Of a stretch of DNA of 64,000 nt, positions 41,290 through 51,400 are shown one piece after another. Source of the DNA: Parapedobacter sp037190485 (lineage in GTDB: Bacteria > Bacteroidota > Bacteroidia > Sphingobacteriales > Sphingobacteriaceae). Position numbers and translations under genes: made by a program. The stretch is from NCBI GenBank assembly GCA_037190485.1, contig JBBCJB010000013.1, positions 1-64,000 of the forward strand. Reading direction: 5' to 3'. Positions within the stretch are counted from its first letter, which is position 1. Each line of letters begins with the position of its first letter. The notes beneath the pieces are model-generated. The model did no database searches. It saw only the letters and a list, made by a program, of their open reading frames with translations, and was not told the origin of the DNA.

Positions 41290-41451
41290 TGTCGTGTCAA
41301 CCATACTCCATCGCACCAATCCTTGTCCTTTCCGACCCTGGCTGCCTTGTCAAATGCTTACGTAGCTTGAGGCTACGCGCGCATTTTCCAGCGTTGCCAG
41401 AGACGAAAATTACGGCGGCTTATGCGACATTTTATGGTTGACACGATACTA
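41287..41451. mobile_element. MITE family 3 (about 165 bp)
   Basis: Ends TAGTGTCGTGTCAACCATA and (complement of the right end) TAGTATCGTGTCAACCATA match at 18 of 19 positions. The central hairpin CGTAGC-TTGAG-GCTACG (41361-41377) has the same arms as family 2. It fills the gap between the convergent mrp and addB-like genes, its left end including the mrp stop codon. No ORF. Single copy in the window. Confidence 0.7.
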
Positions 41452-41459
41452 GTTGGCCC

Positions 41460-44369
41460 TTAACGATCGTCGGCGTCAGGCAGTGCTTGCGCCAGGAACT
41501 CCAGGTATGCTTCACCGGGATACAGCACGGCCTCCGGGTTGTGCCCAAAAGGGATTTCCGGGTTGAAGAGTTCTTCCAGCGTTTGGCGCAGGAACTCCTC
41601 GAACCGTTGTTTGATGTCTTCGAGGGCTTCCCCTTCGACAAGGCTGCGACCGCCACGACCGGCCATGTAGAACAGCGGCCCCTCCGTACGCAGCTTGCGG
41701 GCAATGTAGAGGTTGGGCTCCACGCCGCGCTTCCCGGTTTTCCGCTCGTAGACAAAAGTGTAGAACAGCGTCTGGATCATCGCCTTGTTGCTTTTGCCCG
41801 ACGCGGGAGCCAACAACGTTTCCAGGTTGCTGAACTTGACCTCGTCGCGCCCGGTCTTGTAATCCACGATACGGGTCTTCCCATTCACCTCGTCCACCCG
41901 GTCGATGATGCCGTATAGCTGGATGGATCGCGTTTGCCCACCCACCATGATGGGGAAATCATGGACGTAATCGGTATCGTTTTCCAACTCGACGATGCGG
42001 AGCGGAGCCACGTGCAGCGCATCGTGGCTCAGGAACACGGCCGCGTATTCTTCGGCAATCTTGAGCAGGATGCGTTGCAGGCTGTTGGGTTTCTTCAATT
42101 GGCCAGGCGCCTTGTACAGCGCTACGGAAAGCGCGTCTACGCACAACTGCGGCAGCGCCTTGACCTGCTGGCGGATGGCCTGCGGCGTGATCGGGTCGCC
42201 ACCCGCGGCCGCCTGCAAACGTTCGTAGGCGGCCTGCATGGCCCCGTGTACCACGGTTCCCAGCTGGTTCAGCTCAAACTCTTCGCTGATGCGGGGCGGC
42301 TCCTTGATGCCCGCCACGTACTTGAGGAAGAACAGGAGTGGCGATTGGAGGTAAGTGGTCAGCGCCGAGGCCGATAGCCGGGGCCGGTCGGGCTGGCCGG
42401 TATCGAAATAGCGCAGCAGGGCTTGCCACACCGCCCCTGTTTTGGGCACCACCAGCGCAGGCGCAGCGGTGGCGGCCTTCACCTGTTGTCCTTGGCGCGT
42501 ACGCTGGAATGTCCATCCGCTTTCAAACGCCAGCTGCCGCACGAACCGGCTGATTTCGCCGGTATTGGTTTCGTCCACCACGGCGTTGTAGACCAGGTTT
42601 ATCCGGCTGGGGTGCTGCAAGAGCCGGTAGAAGAGGTAGGCAGACAGCGCATCCTGGTTTTCCAGCACCGGTAGTCCGTGCGCCCGGCGGATGGAATCGG
42701 GGATGAAGCTGGGGGCAGCGGTGATCTTGGGTAGCGCCCCCTCATTGGCACCCAGGATGTACACGTGGTCGAAGTCGAGACAACGGCTTTCCAGCAGCCC
42801 CATGATCTGGATGCCCGAGAGCGGTTCGCCCTCGATTGGGGCGGAGATGCCCATTAGCGCCTTGCGGACGAGCGCGCATACGAACGGCATGGCCAAGTCG
42901 GCGTGGTGTTCCAAGCCATCCTGCAATCCGTTGAGCGTTTTTTTGACGGCTAGGATCAGCGATGCCTCGATGTGCCGCAGCGATCGGTTTTGTTGCCGGT
43001 GGGCCAGCACCCCGTCGAGCAGGGCATGCAGGGCGCCCAGCAAGCCGTCGCTGTCGCGGCGTTCGAAGAAGTCGGGGTGGCTGCCCGTTTGCAGGCGCAG
43101 CGCTTCGGTCGGCACCTCCAGCCACTCGTTCTTGGCGATCTGTGCCTGCAAGGCTTCGCGTTCTTCGGTGGCGATACCGGCCAACGGGTGGCTGATGGCC
43201 GATTCCACGTCGAGGTGATGCACCGCGCGCCCGTTGTTGGCCGCCAGCTGTTGCTGGATGCCTAGCCAGCCATCGATGTAGCCGAAAAGCGATGACTGCG
43301 CCAAGGGATACCCCATGGTTACGTTGAAGGCCACGTGTTCGGGGATGCTTTGCAAGACCGGGATGAGCAGGCTCTCGTCGGCCAGGATGATGGCCGTGCC
43401 GGTGGGCGTGCCGTCGGCTGGAGGGCGTTGCGCCAGTAACCTCGCCAGCGCCTTGGCCTGCGCTGTCTTGCCTGAGGTGGCCAGCAGCTCCACGGCGTTT
43501 GCCTTGCGGGCCAAGGTCTCGGGGAAATCGCCCAAGGCGTTCACCAGCCCATATTGCCGGGCGTTCCGCCGCAGGAACAACCCCGCTTCCTGTTGGTCGT
43601 CGTCCGTGTAGTAGCGATCGGCGTCGGCATAGAACAGCGCGTTGCCTGCTGCCTGCCATTGGGTGAACAGCTTGGCCTCGCATCGGTTCAGCGCGTTGAA
43701 GCCCACGAACGCCAGCTGCTTGTAGGCGTCGGCGAAGTCCGGTTTCTCGGCCCCACCCGTGGCCAGGTCGCGGTAGATGCGTGGCATCGTGGTGAGCTGC
43801 TGCGCACGCAACAGCACGTCGAATCGCTCGTAGAGGCGAGGCAGGCGGATCCACAGCTGCAGGAATTTCTGCTGGATGGCGGTTTGCTTGCCCGGCGAGA
43901 ACGATTCCCAGAATTGGCGCATGAAGCGCTGCTGCTCCGCCGATAGGTGGGGGAACCGCTGTTGCAGCAGCGCGATATCCCGTAGTTCGGCATACACCTC
44001 GTCTGGGCCCACCAGGTCGTAGTCCAGTTGGGCGAAGTCGCTGAGGATGATTTCCGCCAGCGGATGGAATTCGTCTGGAGGCAGCTCGGGGCGTCCTTCT
44101 TCACGCAGCAATTCGTTGTGCGCCTGGTGCAGGATGAAGAATTGGGTGAGCGGACTGGCCTCCGGCACCGCGGCCGATTGCCTTAGGAATTCCTGGATGG
44201 TGAAGCATGCAGGGCTCCAGATCGGTTTGCCGGCCAGTTCGGCCAGGTATTTCCTGAGGAACACCACCGGCCGCTTGTTGGTAAATACCACCGCCACGTC
44301 GGTCAGTCCGTCGGGATGCCGTGCCAAGAGGTCTGCTGCCACCTGCTTGAGGAAGGGAGCCCTATTCAT
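41460..44369 (-). CDS. AddB-like PD-(D/E)XK nuclease
   Basis: A 969-residue partner of the helicase-nuclease that resects double-strand breaks. The N-terminal half is a degenerate helicase (VAVVFTNKRPVVFLRKYLAEL, FFILHQAHNELLREEG; SGKTAQAKALARLLA). The C-terminal nuclease has the motif GIIDRVDEVNGKTRIVDYKTGRDEVKF (~825-845), with catalytic Asp/Lys in VDYKTG. It overlaps the upstream helicase gene by 4 bp. The Fe-S cysteines of classical AddB are not obvious, as in other Bacteroidota homologues. Confidence 0.9.
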   Translation of the reverse strand: MNRAPFLKQVAADLLARHPDGLTDVAVVFTNKRPVVFLRKYLAELAGKPIWSPACFTIQEFLRQSAAVPEASPLTQFFILHQAHNELLREEGRPELPPDEFHPLAEIILSDFAQLDYDLVGPDEVYAELRDIALLQQRFPHLSAEQQRFMRQFWESFSPGKQTAIQQKFLQLWIRLPRLYERFDVLLRAQQLTTMPRIYRDLATGGAEKPDFADAYKQLAFVGFNALNRCEAKLFTQWQAAGNALFYADADRYYTDDDQQEAGLFLRRNARQYGLVNALGDFPETLARKANAVELLATSGKTAQAKALARLLAQRPPADGTPTGTAIILADESLLIPVLQSIPEHVAFNVTMGYPLAQSSLFGYIDGWLGIQQQLAANNGRAVHHLDVESAISHPLAGIATEEREALQAQIAKNEWLEVPTEALRLQTGSHPDFFERRDSDGLLGALHALLDGVLAHRQQNRSLRHIEASLILAVKKTLNGLQDGLEHHADLAMPFVCALVRKALMGISAPIEGEPLSGIQIMGLLESRCLDFDHVYILGANEGALPKITAAPSFIPDSIRRAHGLPVLENQDALSAYLFYRLLQHPSRINLVYNAVVDETNTGEISRFVRQLAFESGWTFQRTRQGQQVKAATAAPALVVPKTGAVWQALLRYFDTGQPDRPRLSASALTTYLQSPLLFFLKYVAGIKEPPRISEEFELNQLGTVVHGAMQAAYERLQAAAGGDPITPQAIRQQVKALPQLCVDALSVALYKAPGQLKKPNSLQRILLKIAEEYAAVFLSHDALHVAPLRIVELENDTDYVHDFPIMVGGQTRSIQLYGIIDRVDEVNGKTRIVDYKTGRDEVKFSNLETLLAPASGKSNKAMIQTLFYTFVYERKTGKRGVEPNLYIARKLRTEGPLFYMAGRGGRSLVEGEALEDIKQRFEEFLRQTLEELFNPEIPFGHNPEAVLYPGEAYLEFLAQALPDADDR

Positions 44370-47300
44370 GCCGTTACCAATTTGCCGAGTTCACCATAAA
44401 AAACATAGCCTTTCACGTCTGGCATGCCCATTTCGCGCAACAGCAACTGGTAGTCGACCACCTGTTTCAGGTGCGCTTCGTCTTCGTGCTGGGTGAATTT
44501 GAAATCGAGTACGATCGTTTCGCCCGGGCCCACCAATACCTTGTCGGGCCTTAATGTGCGTCCGGTGGGTAGGATGATGTCGCGCTCGTCCCGATGGGCG
44601 TAGCCCTTGGCGAACAGCGCCTGTAAGGCCGGGTGGTTCCACGTCGCCAACGCGATGCGGTGCACCTCGTCGCGCTCTTCGGCCAGGCAGAGGCCGCGCC
44701 GGTACAACGCTTCCACCTGCTGGGCGATATCCTGCTCGCCCGTTATCGGTGCCGCCATCAGTTGGTGCAGGAGCTGTCCCTGCCGTTTGGCCGCATCCAG
44801 CCGCACCACGTCCAGTTCGGCCACCTGTTCGGGGCGGGCCAGTTCCTCCTGTATCCGTTGCGTGCCCAGGTAGTGGTCAAACGACCACGCGCCATCGGTT
44901 GCCGGCGGCGGCTGCAGCGTCGCTTCCGGTACGTGTGCGGCCGCGTCGGCGAAGTCGGAACCGGGTCCCGCCAGCACCTCCATCAGCAGGTCGCCGGCGA
45001 TCAGCGACTTCACCGGCTCTTCGCCTTTCTTGCCCGGGGCGGTGATGTACAGGTGGCGGCGCGTGCGTGTCGTGGCCACATAAAGCGTGTTGAGCGCGTC
45101 CATGTAGCTGAACAGCATCTCTTCGAAGTATGCCTTGAATAGCGATGACTTGGCCAGGTCGTTTTTGTATTTCACAGGCACTTTGCCCAGCAGCGCATAC
45201 GGCGTATCCTGGGTGTCCACCCAGAAGTTGCCGTTGGCCTTGCCGTCAAGCGACCATCCGCAGAACGGGATCATCACCACGTCGAAGGCCAACCCCTTTG
45301 ATTTGTGGATCGTCAGCACCTCCACGGCGTTGGTGTCGGCCGTTGCCGGTAAGGCCCGATCCATGCCTTCCTCTTCCCAGTAGGTCAGGAACGCCGGGAT
45401 GCCGCGCTCGCCCGTAGCCGTAAAAACGGCCACCAGGTCGCGGAAGGCCAGCAGGTAGGGTAGGCTTTCGGCATGGATTTGCAGGCCATACGCGTGGATG
45501 AGTGCCTCGGTTAGCTCGGCCAGCGGCAATTGCGCCCAATCGGCCCATTGCAGGCAAAGGGATTCGGGCAGTAGCCCTGCCAGTTGTTGCGGGCGGGCGT
45601 GGGCGATGCGCAGCCAATCGTCTGCAGGCAAGGGGCGGTCGGCAATGCGGTGGTACAGGTATACGCAGTTGGCTTGGTACAGCGCCACGTCGCCCGGTCT
45701 ACCCGCCAGTACGCGAAGCGTATCCACCAGCAGGCGGATGGCCGGTTGGTTCACGAGCACCAGCGCGTCGCCCGATATCACGTCAAAGGCGATGCCCGCT
45801 TCACGCTGGCTGTCGAGCAGGAACTGGATCACTTCGCGCGCCTCGTTGTTCGTGCGCACGAGGATGCCCACTTGGCCGGGGCGGTACGTGCCTGCCTGGA
45901 TCCAGCCGATCAGCGCATCGGCCATGCGGTACAGGGCCTCGGCCTTCACGGCGCTGGGGCGGTGGTTGTTGTGTTCCACTGGGATGAACGCTACCTCCAC
46001 TGTGCCGCCCGTCTTCGGTTTGGCCGTTGGCAACCGTTGCTGGCTATCGGCATAGGCCCGGGTAATGGTGTCGTGGTAGCCCGAGGCCATCCACCACCCG
46101 TTGTATTGTTCATCGCCCAGGTCGGCTCTCACCCGTGCATTCAGGCTTTCCTGCAGCCAGCCCGGCGCATGCGCGAAGAGCGTGTTGTTGAAGCTGACGA
46201 TGCGCTCCAGGCTGCGGTAATTGATTTCGAGCGTCTCATTGCCTACCAGCGAGGCCGTGTCGGTGGTGTTGAAGGCCTCGCCGATCTGCCGTTCGGCGCG
46301 ATCCAGCAGGATGCGCCAGTCGCCGTTGCGCCAGCGGTAGATGCTTTGCTTCACGTCGCCCACGATGAGGTGTTCCACACGGTTGCCCGAGGCGTTGCCC
46401 ATCGCGTTGATGAGCAGCGGTCGCAGGTTTTCCCATTGTTTCCTGGACGTGTCCTGGAATTCATCGAATAGGAAATGCCGGAAGCGGTTGCCCATCTTCT
46501 CCCAGATGAACGTGGGGTCGCCCATTTCGTTGGTGCCGATGTGGTTGAGCAGGAGCTGGGCATCGCTGATGAGTTGAGCCGCGTTGTCGTGCCGCCACTC
46601 ACCCAGCAGTACGCTCATCTCTTTCAGGAGGCGCAGGTAGTAGAGGTTGTCGTCGATGGCCTTCGCCAGGTAATAGTCGGGCCCCTCCTGCGCATACAGC
46701 TGGGCCAGCCCGGCCAGCAGTGGGTTCAATGCCCGGTACAGGGCACCCACCTGGCCATCCAATCCACCCTTCTGCCATTCGTCGGGCGCATCGATGTATT
46801 TTTCCAGTTTCTGGATCGTGTCGTGCGGGTTCTGGGCGGATAGGTTCACAAGTTTACCCAGCCAGTTCTGCGACTTGCGGTTCAGGTCGGCCGCCGTCAC
46901 GCCCGAGGTGGCGAACACCTCGGCGGCCGCCTTCAGCTGCGTTTCAAACGTGTCTTCGAATCCGCGGATGGCCGCTTTGCAATAGCTGTCGAGGCTGGCG
47001 AACAGTTCCTGTTCGGGTAAGCCTGCCACCGCCCGGTCGAAATCCTGGAAATCCTCCTTGAAGATTTCCGAGGCGAGGTCGCCCAAGGCGCCGCGGTAAT
47101 TCCAGCTTTCGTTCTGCTCGATGCGCCGTTGCGCGTAGTCCATGATCCATTGGAGCAGGTCCGGCCGTTCGTCCAGCAGGCGGTTCAGGCGCGAAACCAG
47201 GTCGGCCTTCACCTTGCGGATGTTCATCTCCAGTTTGTAGCCCGCGTCGATGCCTAGCTCGAAGGTGAAGCCGCGGATCACCTTTTGCGTGAAGCCGTCG

Positions 47301-47650
47301 ATGGTGCTGACCGCAAAGCGGCTGTAGTCGTGCAGGATGTTGCGGTACACCTGGGCCGCCTGTTGCCGCAGGGCGGAGGCGTTCCAAAGTGGGTACGCTT
47401 CCAGTAGGATTTCGCGGTAACCGCTCGCGCCGTCGGCAGCCGAAGCATCGCCCGTGGCGAGCGCTTCCAATACCGTCAGGATACGGCCCTTCATCTCGGC
47501 CGTGGCCTTGTTCGTGAAGGTGACGGCCAATATCTCGCGGTATTTCCTGTCGCCAGCGAAGAGCAGCATCAGGTAGTGCGCCGTGAGGCTGAAGGTCTTG
47601 CCCGACCCTGCGGATGCCTTGAGGATTTTCAGCGGTGGGATTGCGGCCAT
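44366..47650 (-). CDS. AddA-like UvrD helicase-nuclease
   Basis: A 1094-residue UvrD/Rep-type helicase (start ATG 47650). Walker A LKASAGSGKTFSLTAHYL is at about 9-25, followed by EILAVTFTNKATAEMKGRIL, HFLFDEFQDTSRKQWENL (Walker B), IVGDVKQSIYRWRNGDW, VEVLTIHKSKGLAFDVVMIPF and LYVATTRTRRHLYIT. A C-terminal nuclease has ETIVLDFKFTQHEDEAHLKQVVDYQLLL. With the AddB-like protein it would process DNA ends for RecA. A TATCTTTG box abuts the start codon. Confidence 0.93.
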   Translation of the reverse strand: MAAIPPLKILKASAGSGKTFSLTAHYLMLLFAGDRKYREILAVTFTNKATAEMKGRILTVLEALATGDASAADGASGYREILLEAYPLWNASALRQQAAQVYRNILHDYSRFAVSTIDGFTQKVIRGFTFELGIDAGYKLEMNIRKVKADLVSRLNRLLDERPDLLQWIMDYAQRRIEQNESWNYRGALGDLASEIFKEDFQDFDRAVAGLPEQELFASLDSYCKAAIRGFEDTFETQLKAAAEVFATSGVTAADLNRKSQNWLGKLVNLSAQNPHDTIQKLEKYIDAPDEWQKGGLDGQVGALYRALNPLLAGLAQLYAQEGPDYYLAKAIDDNLYYLRLLKEMSVLLGEWRHDNAAQLISDAQLLLNHIGTNEMGDPTFIWEKMGNRFRHFLFDEFQDTSRKQWENLRPLLINAMGNASGNRVEHLIVGDVKQSIYRWRNGDWRILLDRAERQIGEAFNTTDTASLVGNETLEINYRSLERIVSFNNTLFAHAPGWLQESLNARVRADLGDEQYNGWWMASGYHDTITRAYADSQQRLPTAKPKTGGTVEVAFIPVEHNNHRPSAVKAEALYRMADALIGWIQAGTYRPGQVGILVRTNNEAREVIQFLLDSQREAGIAFDVISGDALVLVNQPAIRLLVDTLRVLAGRPGDVALYQANCVYLYHRIADRPLPADDWLRIAHARPQQLAGLLPESLCLQWADWAQLPLAELTEALIHAYGLQIHAESLPYLLAFRDLVAVFTATGERGIPAFLTYWEEEGMDRALPATADTNAVEVLTIHKSKGLAFDVVMIPFCGWSLDGKANGNFWVDTQDTPYALLGKVPVKYKNDLAKSSLFKAYFEEMLFSYMDALNTLYVATTRTRRHLYITAPGKKGEEPVKSLIAGDLLMEVLAGPGSDFADAAAHVPEATLQPPPATDGAWSFDHYLGTQRIQEELARPEQVAELDVVRLDAAKRQGQLLHQLMAAPITGEQDIAQQVEALYRRGLCLAEERDEVHRIALATWNHPALQALFAKGYAHRDERDIILPTGRTLRPDKVLVGPGETIVLDFKFTQHEDEAHLKQVVDYQLLLREMGMPDVKGYVFYGELGKLVTA

Positions 47651-47652
47651 GG

Positions 47653-47662
47653 CCAAAGATAA
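47653..47662 (-). promoter_or_regulatory. -7 box at the AddA-like start
   Basis: TATCTTTG on the minus strand ends about 3 bp before the ATG, so a transcript from it would be leaderless. No TTG at -33; tentative. Confidence 0.3.
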
Positions 47663-47668
47663 ACATCT

Positions 47669-47917
47669 TTGGTTATATTTGCAGGTAAACACCAGGTGAT
47701 GCTCTTGCAATCCTCCGTCGATCCGTCGACTTTTTCCGTTGATTCCATGGTGTCATTGAGTGGGGTGGGGAGTGGGCTGAGCGGCAAAGAATTCACTGGC
47801 ACCGCAAAATCGACCGGCAGCATCACCGTCAAGGACCGGACAATCACAATCAAGAACCTGATGCTGTTCAACGCAGACGGCGAAAAAAGGACGGTAGACG
47901 CCGTTTTGCCGTTTTGA
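47669..47917 (+). CDS. Doubtful small ORF, 82 aa
   Basis: The frame could start at 47669 or 47699. The product has a Ser/Thr/Gly-rich beta-like composition (SVDSMVSLSGVGSGLSGKEFTGTAKSTGSITVKDRTITIKN...) that looks more protein-like than most shadow frames and could be a short secreted or lipid-binding fold, or the remnant of a longer gene. No family recognised, no clear promoter. It is divergent from the AddA-like gene and tail to tail with a permease remnant. Coding status uncertain. Confidence 0.3.
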   Translation: MVIFAGKHQVMLLQSSVDPSTFSVDSMVSLSGVGSGLSGKEFTGTAKSTGSITVKDRTITIKNLMLFNADGEKRTVDAVLPF

Positions 47918-47949
47918 AAAGGGGTAACTGTTCCAAGGCCACGGCGGTT

Positions 47950-48132
47950 TCACGCTTGGCGTCGATGGCGCACCGATGCGGCCGATGCCGCCCTGGATGG
48001 CGAGCTGGCCATCATGTAGGTAGGGATACACAGGCTCATGCTTACCCACAGCGCCGCATAATTGCCGATACCCCATTTCCGTTGGTCCGGTGGGATTGGC
48101 GCGAGGTCTTCATTGGTCAAGTTGTTGTTCAT
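47950..48132 (-). pseudogene. 5' remnant of an NCS1 nucleobase/allantoin permease gene
   Basis: From ATG 48132 the first ~44 residues (MNNNLTNEDLAPIPPDQRKWGIGNYAALWVSM...IPTYMMASS) match the start of NCS1 permeases, whose hallmark is EDLAPxPxxxRxWxxxNYAALWVxMxxxIPTYMxAS. After about 48000 the frame turns to unrelated Arg/Ser/Ala-rich sequence and ends at 47950. A full permease needs about 450-490 residues, so this is a truncated gene with the rest deleted or replaced by other DNA. Confidence 0.7.
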
Positions 48133-48254
48133 AGTCTGTAAATATAACATGTTCCGGCGGGTTGTGCACGATTTTTCGCCAGGCAGCAGCTCCATACAGG
48201 AAGGTACGGGACGATTCCTTCGCCGAAATGTGCTTTCTTTACGGCAATTGTAAA

Positions 48255-48431
48255 GGGCATCTCTAAAAGCGCTGTTTTGTCATGAAAGCGAGCGAAATAA
48301 TCAAGATCAAGGCGGATGGCAAAATCTTCCGGAAGCGTAGCAGCGCTACGATGAGGACAGATTTTGGCAGCCAACGCAGCGATCGATTATTGCAGCCGCT
48401 TGTAATAGAAAGAGCGTTTTTAGAGGTGCCC
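48255..48431 (+). mobile_element. MITE family 2, copy A (177 bp)
   Basis: Ends GGGCATCTCTAAAAGCGCT and (complement of right end) GGGCACCTCTAAAAACGCT match at 17 of 19. The central hairpin is CGTAGC-AGC-GCTACG (48336-48350). The body is about 85 percent identical to 53659-53835 with identical length. TAAA flanks both ends and may be a target duplication. It ends 15 bp before the GH106 start codon. Confidence 0.88.
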
Positions 48432-48446
48432 TAAATCGAAGGATCC

Positions 48447-51400
48447 ATGATACGTTCCCTACATCCCTTGATGGGCGCTGTCGCCTTGTCGCTGTTCGCT
48501 GGTTGTACACACAACGGCAACCGGCAGGCCGATTGGACGACCATCGAAACCGTTTTTGCCCACGCACCGGATTCCATCCAAACCAGCGTGTACTGGTATT
48601 GGGTATCCGATAACTTGTCCAAGCAAGGTGTGATCGATGACCTGCATGCCATGAAAAAGGCCGGGATAAACCGTGCATTCATCGGTAATATCGGATTGGA
48701 AGAGTTGCCGCCCGAAGCGTGGGGCAGCGTGAAGCTGTTCAGCGACGCGTGGTGGGATATCCTGCATGCTGCACTGAAGACCGCTACCGAGCTGGGTGTC
48801 GACATCGGCATATTCAACAGTCCGGGATGGAGCCAGTCGGGCGGACCGTGGGTGAAACCCGAACAGGCCATGCGCTACCTCGCCGCCACCGACACGCTGG
48901 TGACGGGGCCGGGTCGTTTCCACGCCGCATTGGCGACGCCACCTGGCGATTTCCAGCCTGTGGGCGTGACGGCATTCCGGGCGCCGAAGGATTACGGCGT
49001 AACGTTGGCTGGGTACCGACCCACGATTGGCGGAACGCTGACCGGTCAACCCGTCGGCCAAGTGATGGACGGCGATCGCGAAACGGAAGTGCGGCTGCCC
49101 CAAGGCACGCGCACCGAGCTAACGTTTTCGGTGGATGAACCGTTTGCCGCCAGGAGCCTCACGGTCTATCCAGCGCAGCGCAATATGGCCTGCGATGTGG
49201 TCTTGGAGGTGCAGCGCGATACCGGTTTCCACCGGGTCAAAGCCTTCCGGCTGGATCGATCCAATAATAGCCTGAATGTCGGGTTCGAGCGGTTCGCCCC
49301 GGTAACGGTTTCGTTCGACAAGCAGACCGGAACGGTGTTCCGCTTGGTGTTTGATGGGGTGGGCGGTAATGCCGGTATCGCGGAGGTCGAACTTGCCGCA
49401 GCGCCACGCGTGGAGCGTTTCAAGGAGAAGACCTTGGCACGGATGCATCCCACACCGCTTCCGTATTGGCACTACTACCAATGGGCGGTGCAGGCGGAGC
49501 CCGACGACGATGCGTACCGCATCGGGCAAACCGAGGTGAAAGACCTTACGGCCAACGTTGGGCAAGATGGCGTGCTGGATTGGGACATCCCCGAAGGCGA
49601 TTGGATCATCCTGCAAACGGGTTGGCTGCCCACGGGGGTGACCAATGCGCCGGCGAGCGTCGAGGGGCGGGGCCTGGAGGTAGACAAGATGAGCCGCGAA
49701 CATGTCGCGAAGCATTTCGATGCTTTTTTGGGAGAGATCATGCGGCGTATCCCTGCCGCAGACCGGAAGACCTTCAAGGTTGCCGTGCAAGACAGCTATG
49801 AAACCGGTGGCCAGAACTGGACGGACGGTTTCGAGGATAAGTTCCAGCAAGCCTTCGGTTACGATCCGAGGCCTTACCTACCTGTTTATTTTGGCCATGT
49901 GGTGGGCAGCCAAGACGAATCGGATCGGTTCCTGTGGGACGTACGCCGTTTCGTGGCCGACCAGGTGGCCTACGAGTACGTCGGTGGATTGCGCGAAGTG
50001 AGTCGCAAACACGGACTCACCACCTGGCTCGAAAACTACGGTCATTGGGGTTTCCCGGGCGAGTTCCTCCAATACGGCGGGCAATCCGACGAAATCGGGG
50101 GTGAATTCTGGAGCGAGGGTGAGCTTGGCGACATCGAGAACCGCGCGGCATCATCCGCGGCACACATTTATGGCAAGAACAAGGTTTCGGCCGAGTCGTT
50201 TACTGCGGCGGGTAATACGTTCGGTAGGTATCCAGCTTTGTTTAAGCAGCGCGGCGATCGTTTTTTTGCAGAGGGCATAAACAACACGCTACTGCACGTG
50301 TACATCCATCAAGCTTACGAAGACAAGCGCCCCGGTGTGAATGCGTGGTTTGGCAATGAGTTCAACCGTTTCAATACGTGGTACGACGATATGGACGGTT
50401 TCATCGATTACATCAAGCGATGCAATTACATGCTCCAACAAGGGCGGTATGTAGCCGACGTGGCTTATTTCATCGGTGAGGATGCGCCCAAGATGACCGG
50501 GGTGCAAGACCCGCCCATGCCCGAGGGCTATTCATTCGACTACATGAATGCCGAGGTCATACTGAATCGGATGACCGTCAAGGACGGGCGGTTTGCCCTG
50601 CCCGATGGCCTGTCTTACGCGGTATTGGTGTTGCCCCAACTGGAGACGATGCGCCCGGCCGTGCTCCGCAAGATCGAAGCGTTGGTGAAAGCAGGAGGGA
50701 CCATACTTGGTCCGCGCCCGCTCCGCTCGCCGAGCCTTGCGGAATGGGGCAACGCCGATCGAGAGGTGCAGGCATTGGCCGGGAAGTTATGGGGCGCCAT
50801 CGATGGCGCAGGCGTCAAGGAAAATAGCTATGGCAAGGGCCGGGTGTTCGACGGGCTTGCGCTACACGAAGTGTTCGATCGGTTGGGATTGCGGCCCGAC
50901 GTGGTGTTTGACACCGCAGACCCGGTGGTGTACCTCCACCGGACGCTTGCCGATGGTGAGGTTTATTTTGTATCGAATCAAAGCGACCGAAAGATTTCGA
51001 TCGACCCCGTTTTCCGCATCACCGGCAAACAACCGGAACATTGGAACGCCGTGACGGGCGGGATGCGCGACCTGCCCGAATTCGATGACGATGGGCAAGG
51101 TACCCGGGTGCCGCTGGCATTGGATCGTTACGAAAGTGCATTCATCGTATTCCGGAAGGATGCCGACGGCCGACAGGCCGATCGAGGAATCAATTTCCCG
51201 GCAACGACTCGTGCGGTCGAAATTACCGGGCCGTGGGAAGTCACGTTCACGCGCCCTGATTCAAGTGGCTTCACCATCCAACTGGACGATTTGATCGATT
51301 GGTCCGAACATCCGGATACGGCGGTCAACTATTTTGCCGGCAGCGCGACGTACACCAATCAACTGCCTGTGGTCGATCTTGATGCAGGAGAGCGGATTTA

